Shown: piece after piece, positions 9,057 through 21,179 of the stretch | Layout: every line of letters starts with the position of its first letter | How positions within the stretch are numbered: position 1 is the first letter of the stretch | Source: Pictodentalium vernedei | Lineage: Eukaryota; Mollusca; Scaphopoda; Dentaliida; Dentaliidae | DNA: 64,000 nt | Assembly: GCA_031216915.1 (NCBI GenBank) | Contig: CM062297.1 | Coordinates: 176,814,356-176,878,355, forward strand | Direction of reading: 5' to 3' | Notes under the pieces: model-generated | Database searches by the model: none | Told to the model about the DNA's origin: nothing | What the model saw: only the letters and a program-made list of their open reading frames with translations | Position numbers and translations under genes: made by a program

Positions 9057-10051
9057 TTACTCTATAGACTGTTGAGTTAAGGAAACCTGTTGGTTTCTTG
9101 TGTACAGGCTAAGGAGGGCAGAAGACGGGTTGGGTGATGAAAGTTAAGAGGCCTCGATGATGGGTACATTACTGCATTGTTGAACACAAATAGCTTTTAA
9201 ATCGTCAATCGTATGTTCCCTGTGAGCTGTGGCACTCAGTTTATGGTTCGGGTCCCGTACATGTGTCGGTTAAAATCCAAGATACACGGGCGGATAAGGT
9301 GGCAGCTGTTGGGTGGAAAAGATGTGGAGCGGTCAATGGATGTCACGGAACCATGTCTTATCGCTCATTATTTTTAATGATTGCATCAGCCTTGATTTCT
9401 TGGCAATTTGTCATTGTTTTTTATTGTATCCCTTGCTTGGATTGTATAGCAGATACTCTGGTGGTTTTCCATGAAAACCTCCCAGAAGAAATAGACTTAC
9501 ACGACTGGCTGGGTCATGGCCATGAAGACGCTGTAATCGTAGTTGGCGTTGTTGGATGAGATGAGCGACGGTACGTTGTCCATGTTTTTTACCGGCACTT
9601 TTGTTGTTAGCTGTAATTATTGGGGCTGCTACAGAAGCCTTGTTAGTTTGTTGCGGGGCATGGGAATTTCATTTGCTGAATACGTCTGATCAGTATAAAA
9701 AGCATGGTTATGTTGTCAATTCCCAAAGGCTGTAATGGTGTTGGTGTTCCAGGTTGTTTTGTGGGTTGTTAGGTACCCCTTTCATCGGCGCATGCGAACA
9801 GGGCAAGTGATGGTGTAGGTCTATTCATGTTACGTCTGGATGTTAGCCCTGGTGGCAGTGGTTACTTAGAGAGAAAGCATGTGTCGTTTGTGGTCACATA
9901 ATTCTCAAAGAGTGTGCTATGAAAGACGCCATTCACTGAAGAGAAGTAGGAATAGAGTGTGGGTAGCTCTTTGAATATGGATAATGAACTCCCGATCTTT
10001 TTATCATTGGACTGACTTTATCAATGATACCATCTACATGAAACGTTAATC
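9057..10051. other. Host DNA flanking element A, no gene recognised
   Basis: The stretch begins with TTACTC, the expected target duplication of element A. Short open frames occur (for example 9263-9559) but show no recognisable domain or splice structure. Confidence 0.5.
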
Positions 10052-11270
10052 CTAGATGTTTGTGTGTACGATAACCTCTGTTATAAAAGAACCATTTAAA
10101 TAGAGCTGCGGCTTCGAATTTGGGTTAATTTTTCTTGCAATGCTGGGGATTACTGTTTTAATAGGGTTAAAAGTCACTTGCCAAGTATCTGCCCATAAAC
10201 CAATTTGTTCCATGCCACCGTTCAATATATGTGCAGCCTCATTTTCATCCTTTACAAGAATAAATAGGGACGTGTCGTCGGCATACAATCTTATATTCGA
10301 CTGGATATCATGCACGATATCATTTATGTAAATATTGAAAAGAAGAGGTCCAACAACAGATCCTTGGGGAACTCCAGCAAGTACTAGATTTTTTGTAGAG
10401 CTCTTTCCGTTAATGACAACTGTTTGTGTACGATCAGTCAAATAACTTTCAAACCACGTTAAAAGTCCACCCCTTACCCCAATAGCATGCCAAACTGTAT
10501 CAAACGCTTTGCTTATGTCACAAAAGACAAAACGGACTTCTGAACCTCTATCCAGTGCAGATTTTATATAATTGTCTACAGAGATTAAATGAAATACTGT
10601 ACTATCTCCCGGCCTGAAACCAGACTGAAGGTCAGTAAGCGGTTGTTATCAACAAGGAATCTGTATACGCGATTGCAAGCTATCTTTTCTAGTACATTAC
10701 TGACACAACTAGTCAACGACACGGGGCGGTAATTTTCATTATCATTTTGTGATACTTTTTTATGGATTGGTATAACATTTGCATGTTTCTAATATTTGGG
10801 AAAGACTCCACTTGAAAAAGACAGGTTAAATAATTTAGAAAGCGGAAAGGATAGCTGCCTCGAGAATTGTTTCAATAGTATATTGCTTATTTGTTCGGGG
10901 CCACTATCCTTTGTCGTATCTATTTGTGATAACAATAATTCAACCTCCACCGCGTCGGTTTCTATAGCCTCTAACGACCCATCATGCTTAGAAATGCAAG
11001 GTAATTCTCTATCAACGATAAGATTACATTGACTTGTAAAATAATTGTTGAAGATGGTCGCTATATCTTCAGGACCGTTTATAAGTTCATCATCCTCGAG
11101 CAACGTGGGAAAGGCTGCACTCGTAGATTGCCGATTGGTGAAATTTTTCAAACTCTTCCACCACTGCTTAAGGATGGTTTTCTTGTAGATACTGATTCTT
11201 CCAAAATAATATCAAAACCTTTTTTCGCATCCCTAACACAATTTATGATATAATTTCGAATTCTCCTGAA
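10052..11270 (-). pseudogene. LINE reverse transcriptase remnant
   Basis: The minus strand encodes pieces of a non-LTR retrotransposon RT. A 120-codon upstream piece (11151-10789) carries the pre-RT and early RT region (NNYFTSQ, ISNILLKQFS). A 129-codon piece (10441-10052) carries AGVPQGSVVGPLLFNIYIND and the catalytic LYADDTSLF (the YADD box). The connecting part (10442-10788) is in shifted frames. The organisation fits a Jockey/CR1-like LINE. It continues in the 5' direction into the endonuclease remnant at 12255-13325. Confidence 0.85.
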
Positions 11271-11276
11271 ATTTTG

Positions 11277-11645
11277 TCAGTCTTCAGTCCTATTTGTTCT
11301 TTTCGCTTCTTTGTGTGCCCTATTACGTATGCGCATTTGCCTTCTCACAAAGGATGTCAACCAGGGTTTGTCGTTTGGCCGATTAAGATCGATCTAGCAG
11401 GAGTAAACGATCTCACAGTTTCCACGTAGTGTTATTCTTTCTGTTATATCTTCAACTGAGCCGGATTCGAAGAATGAATTCCAGTTAAATTTCAGAAATG
11501 ATTGTGAAAGATCATTTGCATCCATATTTCTGTAATCCCAAACATATCTTTTATAGGAGGGGCGATTAGGACTTGTAGAATTCAATTTAATACTAATGGC
11601 ACGGTGATCGCTACAAAAAGGAGGAATGACTTCGATACTGGAGAT
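11277..11645 (-). repeat. LINE segment, first copy of a direct duplication
   Basis: This segment (TCAGTCCTATTTGTTCTTTT onward, plus strand) is nearly identical to 12295-12664. It encodes part of the LINE between endonuclease and RT. About 650 bp of unrelated AT-rich DNA (11646-12290) lies between the copies, so the LINE was interrupted and part of it duplicated. Confidence 0.7.
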
Positions 11646-12290
11646 GAATGAATGATTTTATTTTGTAATACAACATGTATACAAATACAAACTAAATACA
11701 GCAACATACAATTATTTCAAATACAATGTTGCACTACAGGGAGATGGCATAGCCACCAGGGCTGTCTTCCCGCCATTCCCAATAAAAACAAAGAAGTAAA
11801 ATGTGAGACAATCCTGACAACGGCTATTTTAATGAAGAGAAAATGAATGGATTATTTTTTAAAATTGTTCTTTCCATATAAATAAAAATAATTTGCTATC
11901 GTTTTTAGAAAATGAAACAATTTAGGGGTAGTTAACAGATAAGGATGAGATTACAGAGCTAGGACCAACAGTCGGGGCAAACTGGATTATTACACCTGAC
12001 GCGAAAAGAGTACGAATTCAAGAATTGCTCCGTTAGAGAATTTTTGAATGATGATCTGGAAGAGTTTTGACTCCATGGTTCGATGGTTCTAATGAATTCC
12101 ACATCCTAGGGAAAGTATGAATTGGAAAGTTTGTGGAGAACTGAGTTCTTGGTTTTAATGGTTTTAATGTAATTTACCCGACTGTCTTGTGTCCATTCCT
12201 GAGGGGTTTTGGTGAATTCTAAAAGTGTCCACAAAGCTTTCGGGTAGCATGTTGTTATACCAGTCGTGCATAAACAGAGAGATTTTGCCA
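11646..12290. other. Insertion inside the LINE remnant, no gene
   Basis: About 645 bp of AT-rich sequence starts GAATGAATGATTTTATTTTG. No coding region, clear inverted repeat or recognised element was seen. It is bounded by the two LINE direct copies. Confidence 0.45.
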
Positions 12291-13325
12291 GTCTTCAGTC
12301 CTGTTTGTTCTTTTCGCTTTTTTGTATGCCCTATTATGTATGCGCATTTGTTTTCTTACAAAGGATGTCAACCAGGGTTTGTCGTTTGGCCGAATTAAGA
12401 TCGATCTAGCAGCAGTAAACGATCTCACAGTTTCCATAACATGGAGTGTTATTTTTTCTGTTATATCTTCAACGGAGCCGGATTCGAAGAATGAATTCCA
12501 GTTAAATTTCAGAAATGATTGAGGCAGATCATTTGCATCCATATTTCTGTAATCTCAAACATATCTTTTATAGGAGGGACGATTAGGACTTGTAGAATTC
12601 AGTTTAATACAAATGGCATGGTGATCGCTACAAAAAGGAGGAATGACTTCGATACTGGAGATCAGGTTCGGTTAGAGGTGAGCACTAGATCTATTAGAGT
12701 TCTTGAGTTCTCACTGATTCGAGTTGGCTTCTTAACAGTCTGGACAAGGTTGTGTGCAGTTTCAAGTCTTCTAATTCTTGGGTGGATTGTCGGGAGGCAA
12801 TTTGCATTGAAGTCACCGACAATTACACTTGAAGTAGAGAGGTATTTTTTCTAGCTGATAATATCGATTCATCGATGAGGTCGCAGTATGACACACGTGC
12901 CGAGTGTGGGCTGTAGACAGTACCAAGTAAAAGCTTATGGTTTTTACTTCTTATTTTAATCCATCCTTCCAATCCAGGAAGTTCCAAACTACTTTTCCAG
13001 TTGTAAATTAACTCCAGTTTTATTTAAATAAACTAGTATTCCGCCACCGCGGCCATCTTCACGGTGCTTGCGAACAGGAGGATAATGATATCCTTCTATT
13101 CTGAGACCTCCAGAACCAACATTCGAAATTAAGAAGAGATTCAGTAACAGCAATGACATCATGTTGACCGAACTCCGCCTGCATCACTTCCGTATTGTTC
13201 CTAATGCTCCTAACATTGATGTGTACTTGTAAAACGTTGCTGCCCGTGCCACCTGGGCTCAGCCCAATAGCTCCACCAACTATTAATAAGAAGAATATGA
13301 ATACAACAAGACATAAGTGTCCCAA
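12255..13325 (-). pseudogene. LINE endonuclease (APE-type) remnant
   Basis: The 13325-13059 piece contains VLQVHINVRSIRNNTEV and HDVIAVTESLL, the N-terminal strand pattern of LINE APE endonucleases. Further pieces down to 12255 include a TRISENSRTLIDLVL-type segment (about 12720) and the linker toward RT. Frames are interrupted repeatedly. Together with 10052-11270 this is one 5'-to-3' LINE on the minus strand, now dead. Confidence 0.75.
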
Positions 13326-13602
13326 TTAGCTAAATATCATTCCAATGACAGAGCCCGTGGAACCCATTCGTGTTTGACCAGTAAAGTGATCCGGGGCGCT
13401 ATATTTTCCAATTCTGGCAGGCGCGATATGTGTTGATATCAATATCCATGGCGTCAGTTAATTAAAAACCATGCAGGCTTGGATTTCTGAAAAATCCAGG
13501 GTGGCAATAAATCGCTCACCTGGAACCTACTTAGGCGAGCAAATTGCTCTCCTGAAATCTGTTTCACTTTTTTGCTTCACAAAGATCTAAAGACTTAGTT
13601 AA

Positions 13603-13807
13603 CCCCCTACACACTGATGTCAAAATATCTAAATTTTAGACAGAAAAAAATTCCCATAATGCAACTAGAAATTTAACCAATTCAATCCCGTTTGACAGAG
13701 CTCATTGAGCTCTGTCAAACGAGATCGAATTTGGGAAATTTATAGATGCATTATGGGAAAAAACAGCTTCCTGAAATTTTGGTATTTTGACATCAGAGTG
13801 AAGGGTG
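13603..13807. mobile_element. Palindromic MITE flanked by TTAA
   Basis: Ends CCCCCTACACACTGATGTCA and its approximate complement (TGACATCAGAGTGAAGGG) are flanked by TTAA at 13599-13602 and 13808-13811. The centre is a perfect palindrome (GACAGAGCTCATTGAGCTCTGTC, 13693-13715), with both flanks imperfectly complementary. TTAA duplication and CCC ends fit the piggyBac superfamily. Non-coding. Confidence 0.7.
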
Positions 13808-13811
13808 TTAA

Positions 13812-15856
13812 TACTGGGTTGGGAAATTTCTCCTTCGAGTGCATTCAAGCCAATCAATTTTAAATGAATTAATAAAATGTTAATGAATGAACCTGTATTC
13901 ATTTTTTACTATCCCCTCCACCCCAGTGGGGTCAGATCGATCAAGAAGTTCAGGGGGACTGATACATGTAGTGGCCAATACACACATGTACCCACCATAT
14001 TCTGTACACACGTTCCATGGTCCGTCACCATCGAAAATAACTGAAAGTAGGTGAGCAAAAAAAACCGCTTATGCCGGATTAAATTGCGTGAGCAGTTAAG
14101 GCGAGCTAAAAATCGCTTGCGTCAGAATTCCATGACTGACCATGCATGCGGATTTTGCCTGGAATGGAAAACACAGTGCTCCGAAACAAAAGTAAGGCTT
14201 CATTAAGTTTAAGGAGTGGTAAGTGGGCCGTGTCTCAAAACAAACGTCAGTGTATGTGCAAGTGCATTCTACAAATTTAACCGGAATATTCAATGGATTT
14301 GTCATGAGACAGAAGTAATTATGGGAGTTAGAATTTGAGATATCGTAACAGTAAAAATAGATACGTATTTCTTCAAATTCATTGGATCTTGAGGATAAAT
14401 AGTCGCTTCGATCGTATAAGAGAAACACAACTTTTACCATATGCTAGCCTGTGAATTATCGCAAATTATCTAAAAGAATTTCCCGATATCCATCGACTCG
14501 GAAGCTTCCTAAATGACGACACGATACGCCCAATCACGTCGCCCCAAAGAAACGATCAGCTGATCTTTGTGATTGCTTTGAAACGTACGCATTTGGGGAT
14601 GAATTGGGCTGAATATATTGAGCAATAAAATGTCTCGTAAAAGAAAAAAGAAAATCTATTCTATTTTAGTCAGTATCTGGAATTATCTTATAAGTGTGGA
14701 CCTGAAAGTCCCATTCTTAACGAGCGCAAGCACGAGTGAAAAATAATACTTTCGTGTGCACACGATGATTTTTTCAGAAGCTTCCCAATTGACATTACGC
14801 TTCCAAGAATGACGCCTTGAAGGAATGATCAAGAGATTTTTGTTATTGTCTTTAAACTGTTTGCAATCGAACTGAGCTGAATATTGTGTAGTAAAATGTC
14901 ACATAGCATATAATGAAAAAAAATCTACTCTATATTACTGAACATCGGGAATCATCTCACTCGTGCCGACCCTAAAGCATCACTTCTCACTTGCGCACGC
15001 GCGTGAAAAATAAAACCTTCAGGTCCACACTCGTGAGGCAACTACTGATATTCCCCAAAACAGCGCAGATATTCTGTAAAGATGTATCTGATTGGGCAGT
15101 TTGGTACACAAAAGCGCTCTCGCGTTTCGTAAATTTACAACTCCTGTATCTTGGGGTGGAGAAGGAAGGCCGCATGTGACTCAATGTATCTGATTAGACA
15201 GTTTGGTCTACATAGGCCCTCGAGCGTCTCAACAGTTTACTTTGACTATGTCTAAGATCTAAGGATAGAGAAGGGAGAAGGTGGGGGAGTTTTTTCATCG
15301 TCAGGAAAAAGACCCGCTTTCTTAGCAATTCAAAATGTCAAGTCGTGGATAAGAGATTTTCTTGACGTTTCGTCCAAAAGACATTTTTTTACCAAGACAT
15401 TTTGTACCAACACTACTTTTTGTCAACCCGAGTAGGACTGTGAGTCAGAGATATTTCCCTTCCCCGCTTGTTCTGTCGGTACACAGAAAAACTCAGTAAA
15501 CAGTTAGCAATTCAGAATGGCAAGTCAATAACTTTGCTCCCGTTTCACGTATCTTTTCGATACTTACACCAAGATGGTACTGTGTAGGATGGCAAGACTC
15601 CTATTGATTTTGGGCGGGGTGGGGGGGGGGGGGGTCTGATTACCTTAGACCAAGGTCATTGTTACTATAAATGAACTGATTCCTGGGCAATAACTTTATT
15701 TAGTTCTATTTTGTGTATCTTTACAAAAGTTACACTGGGGGTTACCAGAGGTAGACTGTAGGATTGGAAGACACTGTTGCGACAGATAACTTGCTTTTTT
15801 TATTTCAATGTCGAAACTCGACTTGTTGATTTGTGGTCCTCTAGTCATGTTTTTAA
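13812..15856. other. Host intergenic DNA with an imperfect duplication
   Basis: No gene is recognised. An imperfect direct repeat of about 277 bp starts at about 14500 and about 14777 (GAAGCTTCCtAAtTGAC and relatives). A second, short repeat around GTATCTGATTgGgCAGTTTGGT is at 15087 and 15186. A run of G is at 15617-15634. Confidence 0.5.
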
Positions 15857-16077
15857 CCCTTTACCTAACCTGAAAAGCAGACGATACTTGCAAAAATAAT
15901 TCTTGAATAACTAATTTTTTTCATTTTTTGTCTCAAAAACATAGGTTATGACCCCTCGTTGGAACGAGCTCGTCATAACCTATGTCTTTGAGACAAAAAA
16001 TGAAAAAATAATGAAAATTAATTGGCGATTTTTGAGAATAGCGCTGGCCGGTTTTGGTCGTTACGTTAGGTAAAGGG
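15857..16077. mobile_element. TTAA-flanked foldback MITE, copy 1
   Basis: Terminal repeats CCCTTTACCTAAC...GTTAGGTAAAGGG are bounded by TTAA at 15853-15856 and 16078-16081. The centre forms a long hairpin around TCAAAAACATAGGTTATGAC. Other copies: 23024-23267, 54982-55223, 58837-59064, with fragments at 45908-46015 and about 50520-50610. A piggyBac-type non-autonomous element is the best fit. Confidence 0.8.
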
Positions 16078-16081
16078 TTAA

Positions 16082-17700
16082 AATAATTTCTACCTTCCCT
16101 TAATAACATCAAATCCTCACAGCTTGACCACAGCAACTCATATCCGATGAAAATGTGTAATACTGTTGTTTCAACATGGGAGTGTTACTGGAATAGAACG
16201 TTGCTTGGTCTGATCATTTCTGTAGGCGTTAATTACATGTAATTATAGCCTTTTGAATAATAAGTTATATCTTTGACCTCTTGTGTTACAGCCATTACCC
16301 ATCATAACGAGGTGAAAGGTGGCGGGATGGTGAACCAGCGGAGAGGGAAAGATACACAAGAGTAAATAGTTTTGCCCTAACGCACTAAGAGAAAAATGTA
16401 TAATTCCCCTTTCCCATTCAGCCACTTTCTGTAGTTTTCAAGTGTCAGTCACCACTTTATAGTTTCATGGAATAGGAACCTTCATTGTGACAAAACTCTG
16501 ACCCAGTGCACTATACCTCATGCTGGAATGAGCATGGGCGTTCACCGTTGGGCCTTACACACTTGCTCAGATCCATAGTATCAAAGAGTGGGGGTGTAAG
16601 GCTATGCCGATTTTTTAAAGCAAATACTAGGACCAACAGTGGACCCGCACAGGCCAACCCTTACAACTCATGCCCAAGCCAACAATTGGTGCCCCCTTAT
16701 ATATTTACTGTTTTGATATTTGTAGGCCTACGCTCATATGGTAAGTGGTTCATAGTCTCCAGAAATATGTAAGCTGTTACCACAGGCTGTTATGCGTAAT
16801 ATAAACATGGTATTCCAAAGCGTACGATCTCCTTCAGCCAATGAGCCACATCGGAAGAAGTACTGGTAATTGGTCGTGCGTTTTGGTTGGGTACCCAACA
16901 GGCACTATCTCGTTGAGACTGTCATTTTAACAGTGCTCAGAGAAAACCTGGGCATCGATGGTGCAAGACTGCGAGTGTTTTTTTTCTCTCGGACTGAACG
17001 TATGACGCAGTGTCCACGTTGTTTTTTAGATCGCGGCCCAGACTGAAAGTCACCTTTTCGAAGTGACTGTCAACCCACAAAAATAATTGAAGCATGTGGG
17101 GGTCAGATAAGCTGGAGACACTGCAAATCGGTATGTAGTGCACCTCAGCTCACAGCATTATCGTGCCTCCATGCGGGTAATTGGGTGAAGTGCCTTGCCC
17201 AAGGACCGAACGATGAAGTCCGAATCGTTCAATCAAGGTTTGGGCGGGCGAGTGGTCGGTCATGAGAAACTTTTGAATTTCAGACCCCAAAAGACGCAGT
17301 TTCTTTGAACCTAGAAGCTGCACCTCCACACCGGGAACGCCATGATATACGTATATGATAAGCAAAAACCTTATGTGGCAAAACCACCAAAATAATTGAT
17401 TATTTCGATAAACCAAAAGATTAACTCTCGATCATTTCAAGGAAAACTATATTTTGTGAGTCCGAGTGGTCTCTCATAAAACTGCAACCGAGTCACGGAA
17501 CCAGCCACATTATTTAAGCATATCCAAATTGAAATAAATAAAAAAATTAACGGGATGACACCCGTCAAGGTTTTTTCACTACATTGAGTCTTACGTGGAA
17601 GATGGAACAGATATCGAACACAATCCCCGGGGACCGAATGAATCCGGTGAATAGGTAAATGTTTGTAGATTTTTTTCATTTCCCCCTTGGTCTAAGCTGC
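16082..17700. other. Host intergenic DNA, no gene recognised
   Basis: Only short frames without recognisable domains were seen. A SINE-derived segment with the TGCCTTGCCCAAGGAC module lies near 17190. Confidence 0.45.
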
Positions 17701-17702
17701 TA

Positions 17703-18016
17703 CAGTTAAAACTAGAAGTCCTGTCACGAACAGTGCGCTTATCCAGGCTTAATTGCGCGTAGGAATTGCGCGCAATTACCATATCGAATGACATCCAAAG
17801 CACGGCAGGTTCTCCTGGTTACCCATAGCAAACACAGGCAATGTTTCAGCCAATGGACCTCCGGTTTACCCGGAGGTCCATTGGCTGAAACATTGCTTGC
17901 GCACAGGCCATATGTACAGAATTAGAATGTCTTACTATGGTAATAACGCGCAGATTAACGCGCATATTGACGTGCTAATTGTGCGCATTTCATGACAGGA
18001 TTTCCAGTTTTAACTG
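17703..18016. mobile_element. Tc1/mariner-like foldback MITE
   Basis: Ends CAGTTAAAACTAGAAGTCCT and its complement (GGATTTCCAGTTTTAACTG) are flanked by TA at 17701-17702 and 18017-18018, the Tc1/mariner hallmark. The centre is a perfect 27-bp hairpin (17838-17864 with 17870-17896, 5-nt loop). A degraded relative of the central part is at about 59175-59235. Non-coding. Confidence 0.75.
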
Positions 18017-18229
18017 TAAAGTGGTGCTGTAGAATCATTCATGGGAATTTTCCCCTCAGATATAAGTTGGATTTTAGTATTCGATTACCGAAGGAATAAT
18101 TTTTTTGGAGGTGGGGGAGGCGAAAGTGCAGTTGGAAATTTTTAAAATTTCACCATATATATTTCCCTAATTCCACGCTTTTCCAGGCAAAATAAGGTAG
18201 AAGTTAGGTCGGTAATGATACAAAGTGCC

Positions 18230-18536
18230 TTGATGTGCTGAGTTGACTGTTCTAATACAGAATAGTGGGGCACAATAACGTGTGCTGAGACGTACCGCAC
18301 GCCGAGGGGCACATGTTTTCAACAAATCTAACCCCGTCTGTGCTGTATAGTGCGTAGTACTGCTATGTGGTGCATAGTATGGGCTGGGTTATGACGTTGG
18401 AGAGCCGGCGGGTGCTCGTCGCTGCTCGGTGGTTCTCTCCGGGTACTCCGACTTCCTCCACCAATGAAAAAAAATTGTCACCGACATAACACTGGCTGTT
18501 GAAAGCGTCGTTAAACACCAATAAATAAATAAATTA
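18230..18536 (+). mobile_element. SINE copy ending in AATAAATAAA
   Basis: The segment ends GGCTGTTGAAAGCGTCGTTA followed by AACACCAATAAATAAATAAA. It is homologous to the reverse complement of 21810-22145. Its 3' part resembles invertebrate tRNA-derived SINE tails. Confidence 0.65.
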
Positions 18537-18540
18537 TAAG

Positions 18541-19780
18541 TTACTGACATTCTTTTTTTTCCCCCAATCTCATGTCGTTGAGTGGAAAGTCCGCCATGAT
18601 GTTTTTAAAATTTTATTTCCATACGAATTGGACGCCCGGTTTATCATTGGTCCTATAGTAGGTTTCTGACGGGCCATTATCGTGGGTATGGACATATGAC
18701 GAAGGTATGGGGGTCAACGCATTACTATTTTCTATAGTCATTAACATTTAAATGTTAAACGACGTAGGCATATAGGTTTTTGCTTCCCATGGTGTTACGT
18801 GGGCGATATGGTGCCCCAACCCACTTTTTGGGTCATTTCCGGGGAAAATGGGACATAAACACCAGAAAACAATGATTGAGCAAAAACAAAGTGTGTTTGT
18901 GGGTGGGTGTGTATGTGTGTGTGTTGTTGTTGTTGTTGGGGGGGGCTTCCAGATGCGAGGATATTGCATCTATTTGGGTTTTAAAATCAAAATTTTTGAT
19001 TACCGGTTCAGACCATGGCCTCTCTCTCACAATATTCCATTTCCTGGCAGGTGTAAGCTATAAATCTGCCCCCTCCAAAACCGACAGAAACGTTCTACCA
19101 AGGCGTTCCAAATGCGGAAGTATAATTTCCAGAGATAAAAAAGTCTTTCATAAACAACCAACAGAGCGACTTACCCTCGTGGGGATCCCGGAAAGTGAAG
19201 CAGTGCTTGTTCACTGTGCTAAACATGCCCTGCTTTGCTGGTAGAATAGAACCCAGTAACCAATGCCTTGGGTAAAAGTCCTCTACAATGGGCAGCATAG
19301 TTATAAATGATTTGCTAAACTTGAGTTTATATCTATGTTGAGGTCATGATTAGCCTTTTTTGTGTAGGCATATATGACCTTTACTGATGGGCTAATCTTG
19401 AGTTTATATTTGTGTATATCTTTTTGTACAGGAATATCTGACCTTGAACACCAATAAACAAATAAATTGATAACAGTGTGATCTAAAAATGTGTGCCCCC
19501 TCCACACACACACACTTTTAGGGAGCTTCTGCCACCCTGTATCTCACACCACATATATATATTAATAACGCTTAGCCCATCTATAGTTTGTACCACTTGA
19601 CTATTAGGTTACGGCTGCACGTCCTTTTGAACTTACATCAATAAATACACTTCACACTTAACCTAAAAACGTAATCGACAGCCAAGCTGATATAAATTGA
19701 CAAATAATTTTGATAAATATACTGCGATAAATCACCCAGTGCCTGCTGTTTTGCTCTTATCTCTTATCATGAATGTCACT
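18541..19780. other. Host intergenic DNA, no gene recognised
   Basis: It contains a (TG)n/(TTG)n tract at about 18898-18940 and a SINE-like 3' end near 19440-19470 (ACCTTGAACACCAATAAACA). No coding region is supported. Confidence 0.45.
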
Positions 19781-21179
19781 AGTCTCCGCTTCCACAGACC
19801 CTCTCAGGTTCACAAAAAGAAAAGACGATAATTTCCTGACTGTTGGATAAAGAGTTACAAGTGAGGAGGCTCTTTACTCTACACAACCCTTCCCCCTAAA
19901 AACCGATTTTATTCCATCTCTGCCCGAAATTCTGAATATTTGAATGACACAGTTCAATAAAACCATACAAACGTTTATACCATCAGAAATGGCTTGGTGA
20001 GCCGTTTCTGATAATATCCATGTTTGTGTAGTTTTATTGGGCAGTGAACAGTTACTTTGGACCTCGGGTCGGGGTCGGAGTTATTTCTAGCCACTTTTTT
20101 GCTTTGCCGGGTAAAGGGATAAAAGTAAGGAGGCTGACTACTCCGCAAAACCCATGGAATTAACGATATCATTCCATTTCACCTTTGGTCGTTTGGTACC
20201 TAGTGATCTGGACGTTCCTTGTGTCGTGTTCTCAACGTTTCGCTCTCCGCGCCCCAAGATAATGATGCGAAACGTCCACTCGCGTGCACAAAACAACAGT
20301 GACATTGGACTGGAAGCGACCACGACTTTGGGTAAAAACGCCAACTGTGGGTGCGAAATGTCTTGGTACGAAACGCCCTGTGTACAAAACGTCTAGAAAA
20401 CCTAAACACCCATGACTTCACATTCCGAATTGCGAACTTCAAACAAACTTCTTTGCGACTTTACATTTCGAACTGCTAACTGCTTGCTGACTTCATATTT
20501 CGAACTGCAAATTGCTAACTCTAAACGCCTTGATGACTTCACAGCTCGATTGCTAACTGCTTGCTGACTCCACATTTTGAATTGCAAACTGCTAGCTGCC
20601 TTCACATTCTGAATTGCTCACTGCTCACTGATTTTTTTCTGAGTATCGACAGAAGTAAGGTAGGCAAGTCACTCCACCCAACAGTGCCTCTCAGGTTCAC
20701 AAAAAGCGACAACTCAGCGGATTCTCGTTCCCATCCTACTACTTTTGAAATTTTACGAAAAAAAAATGTGTCGCACCCCACAGGACACTATGCCTGACAC
20801 ATCTTTAACAAAAATTGAATTTTTCTGTTCTATTTCTCCAGCTTATGAATGTTTAAACGACATATTTAATTAAAAAACATATAAACCTGGATAGCATTAG
20901 AAATAGCTTGGCGAGCAAATTCTGGCGATCTCCATATTTGTGCATTTTCATTGGGATAGTAAACAGTTACTGCCGAGTGCAGACTTCGGGGGTTTATTTG
21001 GAGCCATTTATAGCAGCTTTTCTACACTTTCCCGAGTAAAGAATTCGACGTAAGAAGGTTCACTTCAAATCTGTGTTTTCAAGAGAAGTTCCAAACTCAT
21101 CTCAACCAAAATTAAATAAAATTCGTTTTCCACACATATCTAAATTATAACCTGGGGTGTTAAAAAACTACTGAATAAA

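Noticed and set aside
9263-9559. 98-codon plus-strand frame near element A
   Set aside because: Hydrophobic stretch without signal-peptide context, no homology recognised, no splice signals.
18876-19244. 122-codon plus-strand frame
   Set aside because: It begins in a (TG)n/(TTG)n simple repeat and has no domain.
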